This document shows, piece after piece, positions 1-5,302 of a DNA stretch of 5,302 nucleotides. A program made the position numbers and the translations under genes. The stretch's first letter is position 1. Each line of letters starts with the position of its first letter. The DNA comes from Spirochaetaceae bacterium (GTDB taxonomy: Bacteria; Spirochaetota; Spirochaetia; Treponematales; Treponemataceae), in assembly GCA_031272345.1 (NCBI GenBank), contig JAISTZ010000122.1, positions 1-5,302 of the forward strand, written 5' to 3'. Under the pieces are notes generated by a model. That model did not search any database. It was given only the letters and a program-made list of their open reading frames with translations, and had not been told where the DNA came from.

Positions 1-403
1 CGGCGGCGGTTTTCTCCGCTTCCTTCCAGTTCCCCCGGCTGAACAACTCATCCATCCGGGCAAAAAACTCCCCGTAGGATATGACCCGCACATAGAGCAG
101 CTCCTTCCTGTTTGCAATGGCCACCCGTCCTTCCACCGGCAGATACCCCAGGCCGCTTCCGGTAAGGCGGTGATCCCCGGCGGCAATGTTCTTCAGGGTG
201 AACATGCCGGTCTCGTTTGACACGGCGGACACGATTCCCGCGGTGATCTTGTAGCCCCCGGCGGGTTTGTTTTTTTCGTCCACCACCAGCCCGTGGATGT
301 CCTCAAGGCCCGTAAATCCCCTGGGCGCACCCGCGCAGCCGGAAAAGAAAGCTGTCAAAACCAGGGACATAAAAACCGCCCGGATGATTTTCTGTCGTTT
401 CAT
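1..403 (-). CDS. Lipoprotein with carboxypeptidase-regulatory-like domain (3' end beyond window)
   Basis: I translated this from the complementary strand; 134 residues are visible and the gene continues past position 1. The N-terminus MKRQKIIRAVF is basic. It is followed by a hydrophobic stretch and the lipobox F-S-G-C with Cys23, so signal peptidase II processing and lipid anchoring are expected. From about residue 35 the chain (DIHGLVVDEKNKPAGG, then SNETGMFTLKNIAAGDHRL) has the pattern of a carboxypeptidase-regulatory-like or PEGA beta-sandwich. The end (ARMDELFSRGNWKEAEKTAA) looks like the first helix pair of a TPR-like region. The ATG at 403-401 overlaps the preceding stop as ATGA. An AAGGAGG lies at 415-421, 11 bases upstream, which is rather long. 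The position at the end of a T2SS operon suggests a partner of the machine, for example a pilotin-like factor or exported substrate, but the function is not shown. The domain call is by eye. Confidence 0.88.
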   Translation of the reverse strand, partial: MKRQKIIRAVFMSLVLTAFFSGCAGAPRGFTGLEDIHGLVVDEKNKPAGGYKITAGIVSAVSNETGMFTLKNIAAGDHRLTGSGLGYLPVEGRVAIANRKELLYVRVISYGEFFARMDELFSRGNWKEAEKTAA

Positions 404-1581
404 TTGACCACATCCCTCCTTATGATTTTTCCGTCCCCGGTTCGGTAAAATTCCGCGGTGATGTTTCCGCCCCCGCGGATTACGCCGATTTTTTTGTAGG
501 ACCCAAAACGGGAATCAGGGGACTGGGGAATTCTCGCCGCGGTTGTTTCCGGTTTTTGCGCGCCCCAGAAAAGTGAAGTGACGCCCCGGAGGTATGCAAA
601 GGAAAAATCCCCCTCCCGTTCTTGGGGAAGGGTTCGCCCTGCAAATCTTACGGAAACCGCGGCGTCCCCGGGGGAATTTTCCGAAATCCCCAGGTATTCA
701 ACGGGCCGCCCGCTCTCCAGACGCAGGCGTTCCAGGGCGGCAAAAAATTCCTCCAGATAGCGCCGGGGAATGACGCAGCCGATTTCTTCCGCCTCGGTCT
801 TTTCGTAGGTAAGGATTCCCCGGGCATGTAACACAGCTTCCCTGATGAGCGGGACCGCCGGCTGCGCCGGCCCCTGATTTTCCCCGGCATTTTTCCCCCG
901 GTTCCCCCGCTCGTTTTTGCCCGCCTCCCCGCCGGAAATTTCCAGGGAGAAGGAGGGCCGGTTCTCCCGGAAGGACACGTCCGAAAAGACCGTCCTGGAA
1001 GGGGAATCGCCCCCGGGAATGTCCTCGGGGTATACCCCCGAAAGGGCCAGGCTGAGCCGCTCCCCTCCGCCGGCCGAGGCGTAGGTGAGGGAGAGGATCC
1101 GCCCGTCATGCTTCGCCAGGGCCTCGCACAGGGCGGGAATCCCGGCAGCGATTGTCGCGCCCCCCTCTTCCTTCTCCAGCATTTCCGGCGGCGGGGCAGC
1201 TTCGGGAAGCCGGTTCCCCTGCCTGTCCAGGAACAGGGCCGGTGAGAGCAGGAGCAAGAGGAGGGCCGGCGCAACGACGAGCCGGTTCCCCCGGGTGAAG
1301 ACGCCCTCGTCCCGTCTGGTGAGGGGATTCTTCACGGTGAGTCTCCTGGACTTCCTGTCCATCCTGTACCGGGCGAGCACGGCCTTCTCCATCACCACGA
1401 CCCGGGCGGCAAGCCGGCCCTTGTCGAGCACGTACCGGCAGTCGATGCAGCAGGTCTCGGAAAAACAGGGGTGCAGTTTCTGCAACTGTTCCCGGACGAA
1501 CCGGTCCTTGTTCCTTCCGAATCTGCTCCCCTGGGGAAGCTGGAAGCAATACTGTTCGTAATCCTTTTCGTCGATGTACAT
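400..1581 (-). CDS. Single-pass membrane protein, possible divergent GspL/PilN-PilO-like T2SS platform component
   Basis: I do not recognise the family of this 393-aa protein. Residues 1-100 are charged and probably cytoplasmic, with a cysteine cluster (Cys39, 44, 45, 48). One transmembrane segment lies at about 101-118 (LVVAPALLLLLLSPALFL) after a basic stretch (RKSRR 77-80, TRR 88-90), which fits an N-in topology. The periplasmic part has an alpha/beta module at about 145-215, a Gly/Asn/Glu-rich linker at 217-242, and a second alpha/beta module at about 245-320. Each module has a helix followed by strands, as in the ferredoxin-like domains of GspL, GspM and PilO. A short beta-rich tail covers 358-393. 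The start ATG has AGGAGG at 1587-1592 with 5-base spacing, and this site overlaps the upstream pseudopilin stop. Topology and operon position suggest a platform protein linking GspE/GspF to the periplasm; this is inference. The long alternative frame at 648-1274 is Arg/Pro/Ser-rich and is a shadow. Confidence 0.85.
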   Translation of the reverse strand: MYIDEKDYEQYCFQLPQGSRFGRNKDRFVREQLQKLHPCFSETCCIDCRYVLDKGRLAARVVVMEKAVLARYRMDRKSRRLTVKNPLTRRDEGVFTRGNRLVVAPALLLLLLSPALFLDRQGNRLPEAAPPPEMLEKEEGGATIAAGIPALCEALAKHDGRILSLTYASAGGGERLSLALSGVYPEDIPGGDSPSRTVFSDVSFRENRPSFSLEISGGEAGKNERGNRGKNAGENQGPAQPAVPLIREAVLHARGILTYEKTEAEEIGCVIPRRYLEEFFAALERLRLESGRPVEYLGISENSPGDAAVSVRFAGRTLPQEREGDFSFAYLRGVTSLFWGAQKPETTAARIPQSPDSRFGSYKKIGVIRGGGNITAEFYRTGDGKIIRRDVVK

Positions 1582-1586
1582 GGTTT

Positions 1587-1592
1587 CCTCCT
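1587..1592 (-). promoter_or_regulatory. Ribosome binding site of the 393-aa gene
   Basis: AGGAGG on the minus strand, 5 bases before the ATG at 1581-1579. Its first two bases are the last two bases of the TAG stop (1593-1591) of the upstream pseudopilin gene. Ribosomes terminating there are therefore placed directly on the next initiation site. Confidence 0.8.
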
Positions 1593-1935
1593 AAAATTTG
1601 AATTCCGCCTCAACAAAAAGCGGTTTGTTTTCGTATGTCCAGGCCGCCCGGTACACCCGGACCCGCCCGCTCTCCCGCACCTTGGTGACGGTCACCGTGA
1701 TTCCGGTGAGGGACTCCGAGAGGGCCTGCCAGGGGCCGAAGTCCTCGGCTGAATCCGGGCGGAGGCGCTCCGGGAGGGCCCGAAACCCCTCGGCGACGAA
1801 CCGGTTCGCGGCCACCTCCTCCCGCAGGGTCAGGGTTTCCCGCCGGAGTTCCATCAGGGGATTGACGGCGGACACCAGAGCCGGGGACGCCAGAGCGAGG
1901 ACTCCCGCCGCAAGGAGCGCTTCCACGAGGCTCAC
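1591..1935 (-). CDS. Pseudopilin (GspI/GspJ-like minor pseudopilin), GTG start, no leader
   Basis: A 114-aa protein beginning MSLVEALLAAGVLALASPAL. This matches the start of a mature pseudopilin: Glu at position 5 and about 20 hydrophobic residues, then a helix (LREEVAANRFVAEGFRALPE, 37-56) and a short beta-rich C-terminal domain (TGITVTVTKV, RVRVYRAAWTYE). VAANRFVAE resembles the helix of GspI-type minor pseudopilins, but I cannot choose firmly between GspI, GspJ and GspH. Length is near the GspI norm. The start is GTG at 1935-1933, overlapping the previous stop as GTGA, with GGGGAGG 7 bases upstream. Oddly, this puts the initiator at mature position 1 and leaves no prepilin leader. The in-frame codons just upstream read SRGGGA, like a leader, yet the frame contains no ATG, GTG or TTG back to the gspG stop. 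A minor pseudopilin would join the tip complex of the pseudopilus. Confidence 0.75.
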   Translation of the reverse strand: MSLVEALLAAGVLALASPALVSAVNPLMELRRETLTLREEVAANRFVAEGFRALPERLRPDSAEDFGPWQALSESLTGITVTVTKVRESGRVRVYRAAWTYENKPLFVEAEFKF

Positions 1936-2153
1936 GGCCCCTCCTCCCCGGCTGGGGCTGCCCGGGCGTTCCGCCTCTCCAGGTCCGCATAGAAGGCCGC
2001 GGCGTCCTTCCTGGCCCGCACGTAGTCGGCCCGGAGGCGGGAATAGGCGGAATTCAGGATGAGCGCCAGGGCTATCACCAGGACGAGCGCCAGGGGAAGG
2101 GCGGACCCCCCGAGCCGGGAGGGCCTACTTCCAGGAAAGGATGTCCGCGTCAA
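1932..2153 (-). CDS. Small prepilin-like membrane protein (73 aa, TTG start, GspK/PilX-like N-terminus)
   Basis: Reading from TTG at 2153-2151 gives MTRTSFPGSRPSRLGG, then SALPLALVLVIALALILN, then an amphipathic charged helix (SAYSRLRADYVRARKD and following) that ends at TGA 1934-1932. The basic leader ending in Gly-Gly and followed at once by a hydrophobic helix looks like a prepilin. Mature position 5 is Leu, not Glu; among pseudopilins, loss of Glu5 is typical of GspK. True GspK is about 300 residues with a large globular domain, and nothing like that is present here. Mature length would be only about 57 residues. TTG 2153 is the last start codon before the hydrophobic segment, and AAGGAGG lies 8 bases upstream. 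The gene overlaps gspG by 29 bases, and the next gene starts in its stop as GTGA. It could be a reduced tip pseudopilin or a small assembly factor. The start is less certain than the frame. Confidence 0.6.
   Translation of the reverse strand: MTRTSFPGSRPSRLGGSALPLALVLVIALALILNSAYSRLRADYVRARKDAAAFYADLERRNARAAPAGEEGP
1943..1949 (-). promoter_or_regulatory. Ribosome binding site supporting the GTG start of the minor pseudopilin
   Basis: GGGGAGG on the minus strand, 7 bases before GTG 1935-1933, followed by a second purine run (AGGGG). It lies inside the 3' end of the upstream small gene and supports initiation at this GTG, even though that removes the expected leader peptide. Confidence 0.6.
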
Positions 2154-2559
2154 TCCCCTTCCCTCCTTCCCGCCCGTCCGCCCCCAGGGACGCGATGACA
2201 AACGGAAGCTGCCCCTCCGTGTTCCCCCGGCTTTCGTAGGAATAGGGGTGACCCCAGGGGTCCGCCGATATTTCCCTGTCCGTGTAGGGCCCCCGCCACC
2301 CGTCGGGCACGGGGGAGAGGGTGGGCTTTTCCCACAGGGCACCCAGCCCCTGCTCCGTGGACGGGAACCTGCCGCAGTCGATGTAGTAGGACTGGAGGGC
2401 CGCCTTGAAGGCGCTGATCTGGTTTTCGGCAGCGATCGTCCGGGCCCGGTCGATGAGCTTGACCGCGGACACCCCGGCCCCGGCGGACAGAATCGCCCCG
2501 ATGGAAATCGCCGCCAGGGTCTCCACAAAGGTGAAGCCCCCGAGCCGTTTTTTTGTCAT
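2125..2559 (-). CDS. gspG: Major pseudopilin GspG
   Basis: A 144-aa protein, the usual GspG size. GspG forms the body of the periplasmic T2SS pseudopilus. The leader MTKKRLGG is cut before Phe9 by prepilin peptidase; the mature end is FTFVETLAAI with Glu at mature position 5 (Glu13), followed by a hydrophobic helix to about residue 32. Family features follow in order: SYYIDCGRFPSTEQGLGALW (58-76), in the place of the usual Y..D...YPT..QGL..L; GPYTDREISADPWGHPYSY (90-108); and the C-terminal calcium loop SLGADGREGGKGIDADILSW (124-143) with Asp128 and Asp137. The calcium loop favours T2SS GspG over type IV pilins. The ATG at 2559-2557 overlaps the gspF stop as ATGA, with GGAGG 6 bases upstream (2566-2570). 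The much longer open frame extending upstream is a shadow over gspF. Confidence 0.96.
   Translation of the reverse strand: MTKKRLGGFTFVETLAAISIGAILSAGAGVSAVKLIDRARTIAAENQISAFKAALQSYYIDCGRFPSTEQGLGALWEKPTLSPVPDGWRGPYTDREISADPWGHPYSYESRGNTEGQLPFVIASLGADGREGGKGIDADILSWK
2162..2168 (-). promoter_or_regulatory. Ribosome binding site for the TTG-started small prepilin-like gene
   Basis: AAGGAGG on the minus strand, 8 bases before TTG 2153-2151. It lies in the Gly-Gly-Lys codons of the gspG calcium-loop region, so it may be a by-product of coding. However, it is placed well for the only start codon available upstream of the hydrophobic segment. Confidence 0.5.
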
Positions 2560-3515
2560 AGGATACCTCCGAAGTTCAGCATGAGGGGCAGAACCGTCCC
2601 CTTGAGCACCAGGAGCATGTAGATTCCCGCGGCAACCAGCATGGCCGGCTCGATGAGCCGCAGGAACAGCCTGGCCCTGGCGCGGCAGCGGCCTTCGATC
2701 TGGGCGGCGAAGAGGGTGAAGGCCCGGCCCGCTTCCCCGTTCACCATGGCGGTTTGCAGGAAGAACCGGGCCCCGGCGAACATCCCCTCGGCCCCGAAGG
2801 CGTTCTCCAGGGTTGCCCCTGCCCGCATGGCGTCCTGGGCCCGCACCAGGGCCGCCCAGAGCCGCTCCCTCCCCGCGGCCCCCGCGATGGCCGGCCCCAG
2901 GGCCCGCTCCACGTCCAGCCCCGCCCCGGTCAGGAAGCCCAGGATGGAAAACACGTAGTAGGTCCCCGGCAGCCGGTTCACCCAGAGGGCCGCCCCGAAA
3001 CTGCCCAGGGCAAAGATCAGCATGAAGACCCAGGCCCCGGCGACGTTCCCCAGGGCGGACGCCAGAAAGGACCGGTCCTCCAGGAGGGACGCCCCCAGGG
3101 GGAAGAGGGTCCTGGCGTTCAGGAGAATCCCCGCGGTCGCCCCGGTCACCAGGAGGAACACAAAGCAGGGATAGACCGCCGAGAGGGCCAGCCGGGCCCC
3201 CGCGTCCCGCCGCTTCCGGTGGATCCCCGCCAGAAATTTGAAGACCTCCCCGTAATTCCCGGTCTCCTCGGCGCAGAGCACCAGGGAGAGGTCCTCCGGG
3301 GAAAATTCGGACCGGGAACACAGGGAAAAGGCCGCCGAGAGGGTATAGCCCTTTTCCAGGAGGGCCGACACCTCCTTCCCGATTTCCCGCACCGCTGGGG
3401 GAAGCCCCCCCATGGCGCCGATCTCCTTCACCAGGGCCGACACGGTGAGCCTGGACGCGGAGAGCTCCGCCAAAATGTCCAGGAAGGCCGCGGAGGCGTC
3501 TTTCTTCCCCATCAT
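2556..3515 (-). CDS. gspF: T2SS inner-membrane platform protein GspF (short N-terminus)
   Basis: A 319-aa polytopic protein; GspF transmits the ATPase's motion to pseudopilin assembly. There are two homologous cytoplasmic helical domains. The first (about 11-105) carries LCAEETGNYGEVF at 80-92, matching the family pattern of acidic-E-x-G. The second (about 180-285) carries TAMVNGEAGRAF at 255-266. Transmembrane segments are at about 110-132, 156-178 and 288-311, which is the usual three-pass layout. Typical GspF is about 400 residues; here the protein starts directly at the first helical domain and lacks the N-terminal 60 or so residues. The start is ATG at 3515-3513, overlapping the gspE stop (ATGA), with GGGGAGG 5 bases upstream (3521-3527). 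A second ATG follows immediately. The open frame continues upstream to 3974, but that part is Pro/His/Gly-rich and antisense-like, so it is a shadow over gspE and does not restore the missing segment. Confidence 0.95.
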   Translation of the reverse strand: MMGKKDASAAFLDILAELSASRLTVSALVKEIGAMGGLPPAVREIGKEVSALLEKGYTLSAAFSLCSRSEFSPEDLSLVLCAEETGNYGEVFKFLAGIHRKRRDAGARLALSAVYPCFVFLLVTGATAGILLNARTLFPLGASLLEDRSFLASALGNVAGAWVFMLIFALGSFGAALWVNRLPGTYYVFSILGFLTGAGLDVERALGPAIAGAAGRERLWAALVRAQDAMRAGATLENAFGAEGMFAGARFFLQTAMVNGEAGRAFTLFAAQIEGRCRARARLFLRLIEPAMLVAAGIYMLLVLKGTVLPLMLNFGGIL

Positions 3516-4699
3516 GCGGTCCTCCCCAGGACGGAAACGTCCCCCTCCAGGCGGAGGCCCCGGTCGCCGTGAATCAGCCGCTGGGAAATCACCCCCCGGA
3601 GGACCGACCGGATGAGCTGCTCCTCCGCCCCCAGGTCCTTCAGCCGGATGATAGACTCGTCCTTGCCGGTGGTATGGAGGGTGGCGAACACCAGGTGCCC
3701 CGTGAGGGACGCGCTCAGGGCCACGGAGGCGGTCTTGCTGTCCCGGATTTCCCCCAGCATGATGATGTCCGGGTCCTGGCGGAAGACCCGGCGGAGAATC
3801 TCGTCGAAGTCCAGGGAGACCGCCGTGTTGGTCTGAATCTGGGTGATTCCGTCGAGCACGTACTCCACCGGGTCTTCTATGGTGATTATCTTCTTGGCCC
3901 CGTTGGCCCTGGTGTGGAGCAGGGAGAGGAGGGACGCCAGGGTGGTCGACTTGCCGCTTCCGGTGGGGCCGCACACGAGAATCAGCCCGTCCGCGCAGTC
4001 CAGGAGGGAGAGAATCTTCCCCAGGGCATCCCTGGTGAACCCCAGCTTCTCCGGCTCCAGGGGCACCCTGGCGGAATCGAGGAGCCGCAGGGCCACGGAC
4101 TCCCCCCGAAGGGCCGGGATGCAGGATACCCGCACACAGACCCGGTCCCGGTCGAACATGAACTGCCCGTCCTGGGGGCGGCGTTTTTCCAGGGTGTTGA
4201 GCCTGGCGAGGTTTTTGATTCTGAGCACCAGGCTCTCGGCGGTCTTCTCGTTGAAGACGATGTGTTCCCGCAGGGCCCCCCAGACCCGGAAGCGTACCTG
4301 CACCCCCCTGGAGGAGGGGCCCTCGATGTGGATGTCCGTGGCGCCCTGGGCTACGGCCTCGGCGATGAGGGAATCGAGCAGAGCTATGGCCGGGGATTCC
4401 TCCTTCCAGGGAAGGCCCTGTTCGGCCTCAGGCAGGGCTGGACGCCCCCCCTGGGTCTCCGGGGCGAAGAGCCTGGAGACTTCCCTGGCGCACTTGTCCT
4501 TGTCGATCTTGACGAAGTGGACCGCCCCTTCCCGGAGGCCGTTTTCCTTGAGCCACAGGAGGAAGGACTTTTCCAGGCGCCGGCAGAGGGACTCGTTGGC
4601 CGTGTCCACCAGGCCGAAGGAAATTTCCGTGGGGGCCTGGTCCAGAATCGCCACGCCGTTGTGCAGGCAGAACACCGGGGAAAGAAAAAACGGTTTCAT
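3512..4699 (-). CDS. gspE: T2SS assembly ATPase GspE (lacks C-terminal zinc domain)
   Basis: A 395-aa cytoplasmic hexameric ATPase of the secretion ATPase family, powering pseudopilus assembly. Residues 1-100 form a divergent N-terminal domain. The N2 domain starts at about 105 with DSLIAEAVAQGATDIHIEG, the typical SDIHIE region, followed by RFRVWGALRE (136-145). The catalytic core is complete: Walker A GPTGSGKST (244-252), Asp box IITIEDPVEY (271-280), Walker B DIIMLGEIRD (311-320) and His box LTGHLVFATLHTT (332-344). After the QRL motif (373-375) the chain ends within 20 residues. Canonical GspE has about 500 residues, and here carries a four-cysteine zinc-binding domain and further helices; none of these is present. 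The ATG at 4699-4697 overlaps the secretin stop (ATGA), with AAGGAG 6 bases upstream (4706-4711). Catalysis should be intact; coupling to GspL/GspF may differ. PilB-type and PulE-type ATPases share these motifs, and the assignment rests on the operon. Confidence 0.96.
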   Translation of the reverse strand: MKPFFLSPVFCLHNGVAILDQAPTEISFGLVDTANESLCRRLEKSFLLWLKENGLREGAVHFVKIDKDKCAREVSRLFAPETQGGRPALPEAEQGLPWKEESPAIALLDSLIAEAVAQGATDIHIEGPSSRGVQVRFRVWGALREHIVFNEKTAESLVLRIKNLARLNTLEKRRPQDGQFMFDRDRVCVRVSCIPALRGESVALRLLDSARVPLEPEKLGFTRDALGKILSLLDCADGLILVCGPTGSGKSTTLASLLSLLHTRANGAKKIITIEDPVEYVLDGITQIQTNTAVSLDFDEILRRVFRQDPDIIMLGEIRDSKTASVALSASLTGHLVFATLHTTGKDESIIRLKDLGAEEQLIRSVLRGVISQRLIHGDRGLRLEGDVSVLGRTA

Positions 4700-5302
4700 T
4701 GGCCGCTCCTTGCAATGTATTGCTCGTACACCCGTAGGCAGCGTTCATCCGGGGTTTCGGCCCTCGCCGCTTCCCCCTCTTCCTCCGCCAGGTGGGGCAC
4801 CAGGTAGATGATCATCTCGGTCTTTTCACGGGTCCTCGTGTCGTTCCGGAAGAGGAGGCCCAGGATCGGGATCCGGGAGAGGAAGGGAAGCCGCTCGGAC
4901 ACGATCGCCCGGTCGTCCTGCACGAGGCCGCTCAACACCACGGGCTCCCCGGACCGGCTCCGTACCTCGGTGGTGATGCTCTTCTCCGACGTGGGGGGCG
5001 GGTTCCCGGTGGTTGAGGTGACGTCGGCCCCCCGGCGGGACACCTGGGCGGTCACCTTGCTGGTGATCACGCCGTCCCCGGACACACTGCCGGTCACGTC
5101 CAGGGTGAGCCCCGCGACGATCTCCCTGGTCACCCCCGTGTACAGGGGCTTTCCGGTTTCCGGGTCGATCGCCACGTCCCGGTAGCGGTAGGTGTTGGTG
5201 TTCTTGAAGGAAATCGCCTGGCCCGAAACCCCGTGGAGGGTGGTGTCCGCAAAGACCGAGGCCATGTTTTCCGACAGGGCCGCCTGGAGCGCGGCGGCAA
5301 AG
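4696..5302 (-). CDS. gspD: Type II secretion secretin GspD, C-terminal fragment (5' end beyond window)
   Basis: Only the last 201 residues are in the window, and the frame stays open to position 5302. The fragment is the C-terminal half of a secretin domain, the outer-membrane ring through which substrates or filaments exit. Visible marks in order: FAAALQAALSENMASVFADT (typical F..AL..L......V.A.P), TREIVAGLTLDVTGSVSGDG (the amphipathic strand pair), TGNPPPTSEKSITTEVRSRS, GEPVVLSGLVQDD, then the hallmark LPFLSRIPILGLLFRND and finally EMIIYLVPHL. A short acidic-to-basic tail of about 32 residues follows, which might contact a pilotin. An in-frame ATG at 5265-5263 is inside the secretin domain and is not the start. 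The stop TGA 4698-4696 overlaps the gspE start. PilQ-type secretins are an alternative, but the following gspE-F-G with a calcium-loop GspG supports T2SS. Confidence 0.96.
   Translation of the reverse strand, partial: FAAALQAALSENMASVFADTTLHGVSGQAISFKNTNTYRYRDVAIDPETGKPLYTGVTREIVAGLTLDVTGSVSGDGVITSKVTAQVSRRGADVTSTTGNPPPTSEKSITTEVRSRSGEPVVLSGLVQDDRAIVSERLPFLSRIPILGLLFRNDTRTREKTEMIIYLVPHLAEEEGEAARAETPDERCLRVYEQYIARSGQ

Noticed and set aside
648..1274. Minus-strand 208-codon frame inside the 393-aa gene
   Set aside because: An Arg/Pro/Ser-rich frame-shifted shadow without an RBS. The overlapping 393-aa frame has a strong RBS, a TM helix and normal composition.
1582..1590. Possible promoter or terminator in the only intergenic gap
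   Set aside because: The gap is 9 bases, mostly occupied by the RBS; there is no room for a hairpin or promoter.
1930..1952. Programmed -1 frameshift joining the small gene to the minor pseudopilin
   Set aside because: No classical X-XXY-YYZ slippery heptamer is present before the stop (GAG GGG CCG TGA), and the SD plus GTGA overlap explain reinitiation. Kept only as an alternative within the leaderless-pseudopilin finding.
2754..3572. Plus-strand open frame of 272 codons opposite gspF
   Set aside because: It is Gln/Gly/Pro/Arg-rich and low in complexity, and it is antisense to a clear GspF with three TM segments.
3516..3974. N-terminal extension of GspF to an upstream start
   Set aside because: The translated extension is Pro/His/Gly-rich and overlaps the conserved catalytic core of gspE. 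The ATGA start at 3515 with GGGGAGG is far better.
3569..4811. Long plus-strand open frames (412 and 322 codons) opposite gspE
   Set aside because: Their products are rich in Pro, Gly, Arg and Ser with no hydrophobic core or motif. They lie antisense to a gene with full Walker A, Asp box, Walker B and His box motifs, and high GC explains the lack of stops.
1..5302. CRISPR array, tRNA, IS element or attachment site
   Set aside because: No direct repeats with spacers, cloverleaf-like stretch, transposase or terminal inverted repeats were seen. The window is filled by coupled coding sequence.

Overview
The window is almost entirely coding. Every gene I can support lies on the minus strand, in one continuous operon read from position 5302 towards 1. 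It encodes the core of a type II secretion system (T2SS) or a very close relative in the type IV filament family. In transcription order the genes are: the C-terminal end of an outer-membrane secretin (GspD), the assembly ATPase GspE, the inner-membrane platform protein GspF, the major pseudopilin GspG, a 73-aa prepilin-like protein starting at TTG, a second pseudopilin starting at GTG, a 393-aa single-pass membrane protein of unrecognised family, and the first 134 residues of a lipoprotein with a carboxypeptidase-regulatory-like domain. Both the first and last genes run off the window.

Packing is extreme. Five of the seven junctions are 4-base ATGA or GTGA stop/start overlaps, one is a 29-base overlap, and the only real gap is 9 bases (1582-1590). 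Most starts have a strong GGAGG-type ribosome binding site. I see no internal promoter, terminator, RNA gene, repeat array or mobile element. The promoter and the upstream genes of the operon must lie beyond position 5302.

The organism is a diderm bacterium, because it has a secretin, a Walker ATPase and a lipoprotein. The middle of the operon is very GC-rich, while the distal end is close to 50% GC in places. The compact T2SS with divergent accessory genes and a lipoprotein, and the style of the secretin sequence, made me think of a high-GC spirochaete (Treponema-like). This is an impression from remembered family style and not a proof.

Expected cooperation: GspE hydrolyses ATP at the cytoplasmic face and drives GspF to extract GspG subunits into a short periplasmic pseudopilus. 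The two small prepilin-like proteins would form or prime its tip. The 393-aa protein has the topology of the platform proteins GspL, GspM or PilN/PilO and may replace them. Substrate leaves through the secretin. The distal lipoprotein may be a pilotin-like or substrate-related partner. The recognisable core carries unusual reductions: GspE lacks its C-terminal zinc-binding domain, GspF lacks its usual N-terminal segment, and one pseudopilin appears to be made without a leader peptide.
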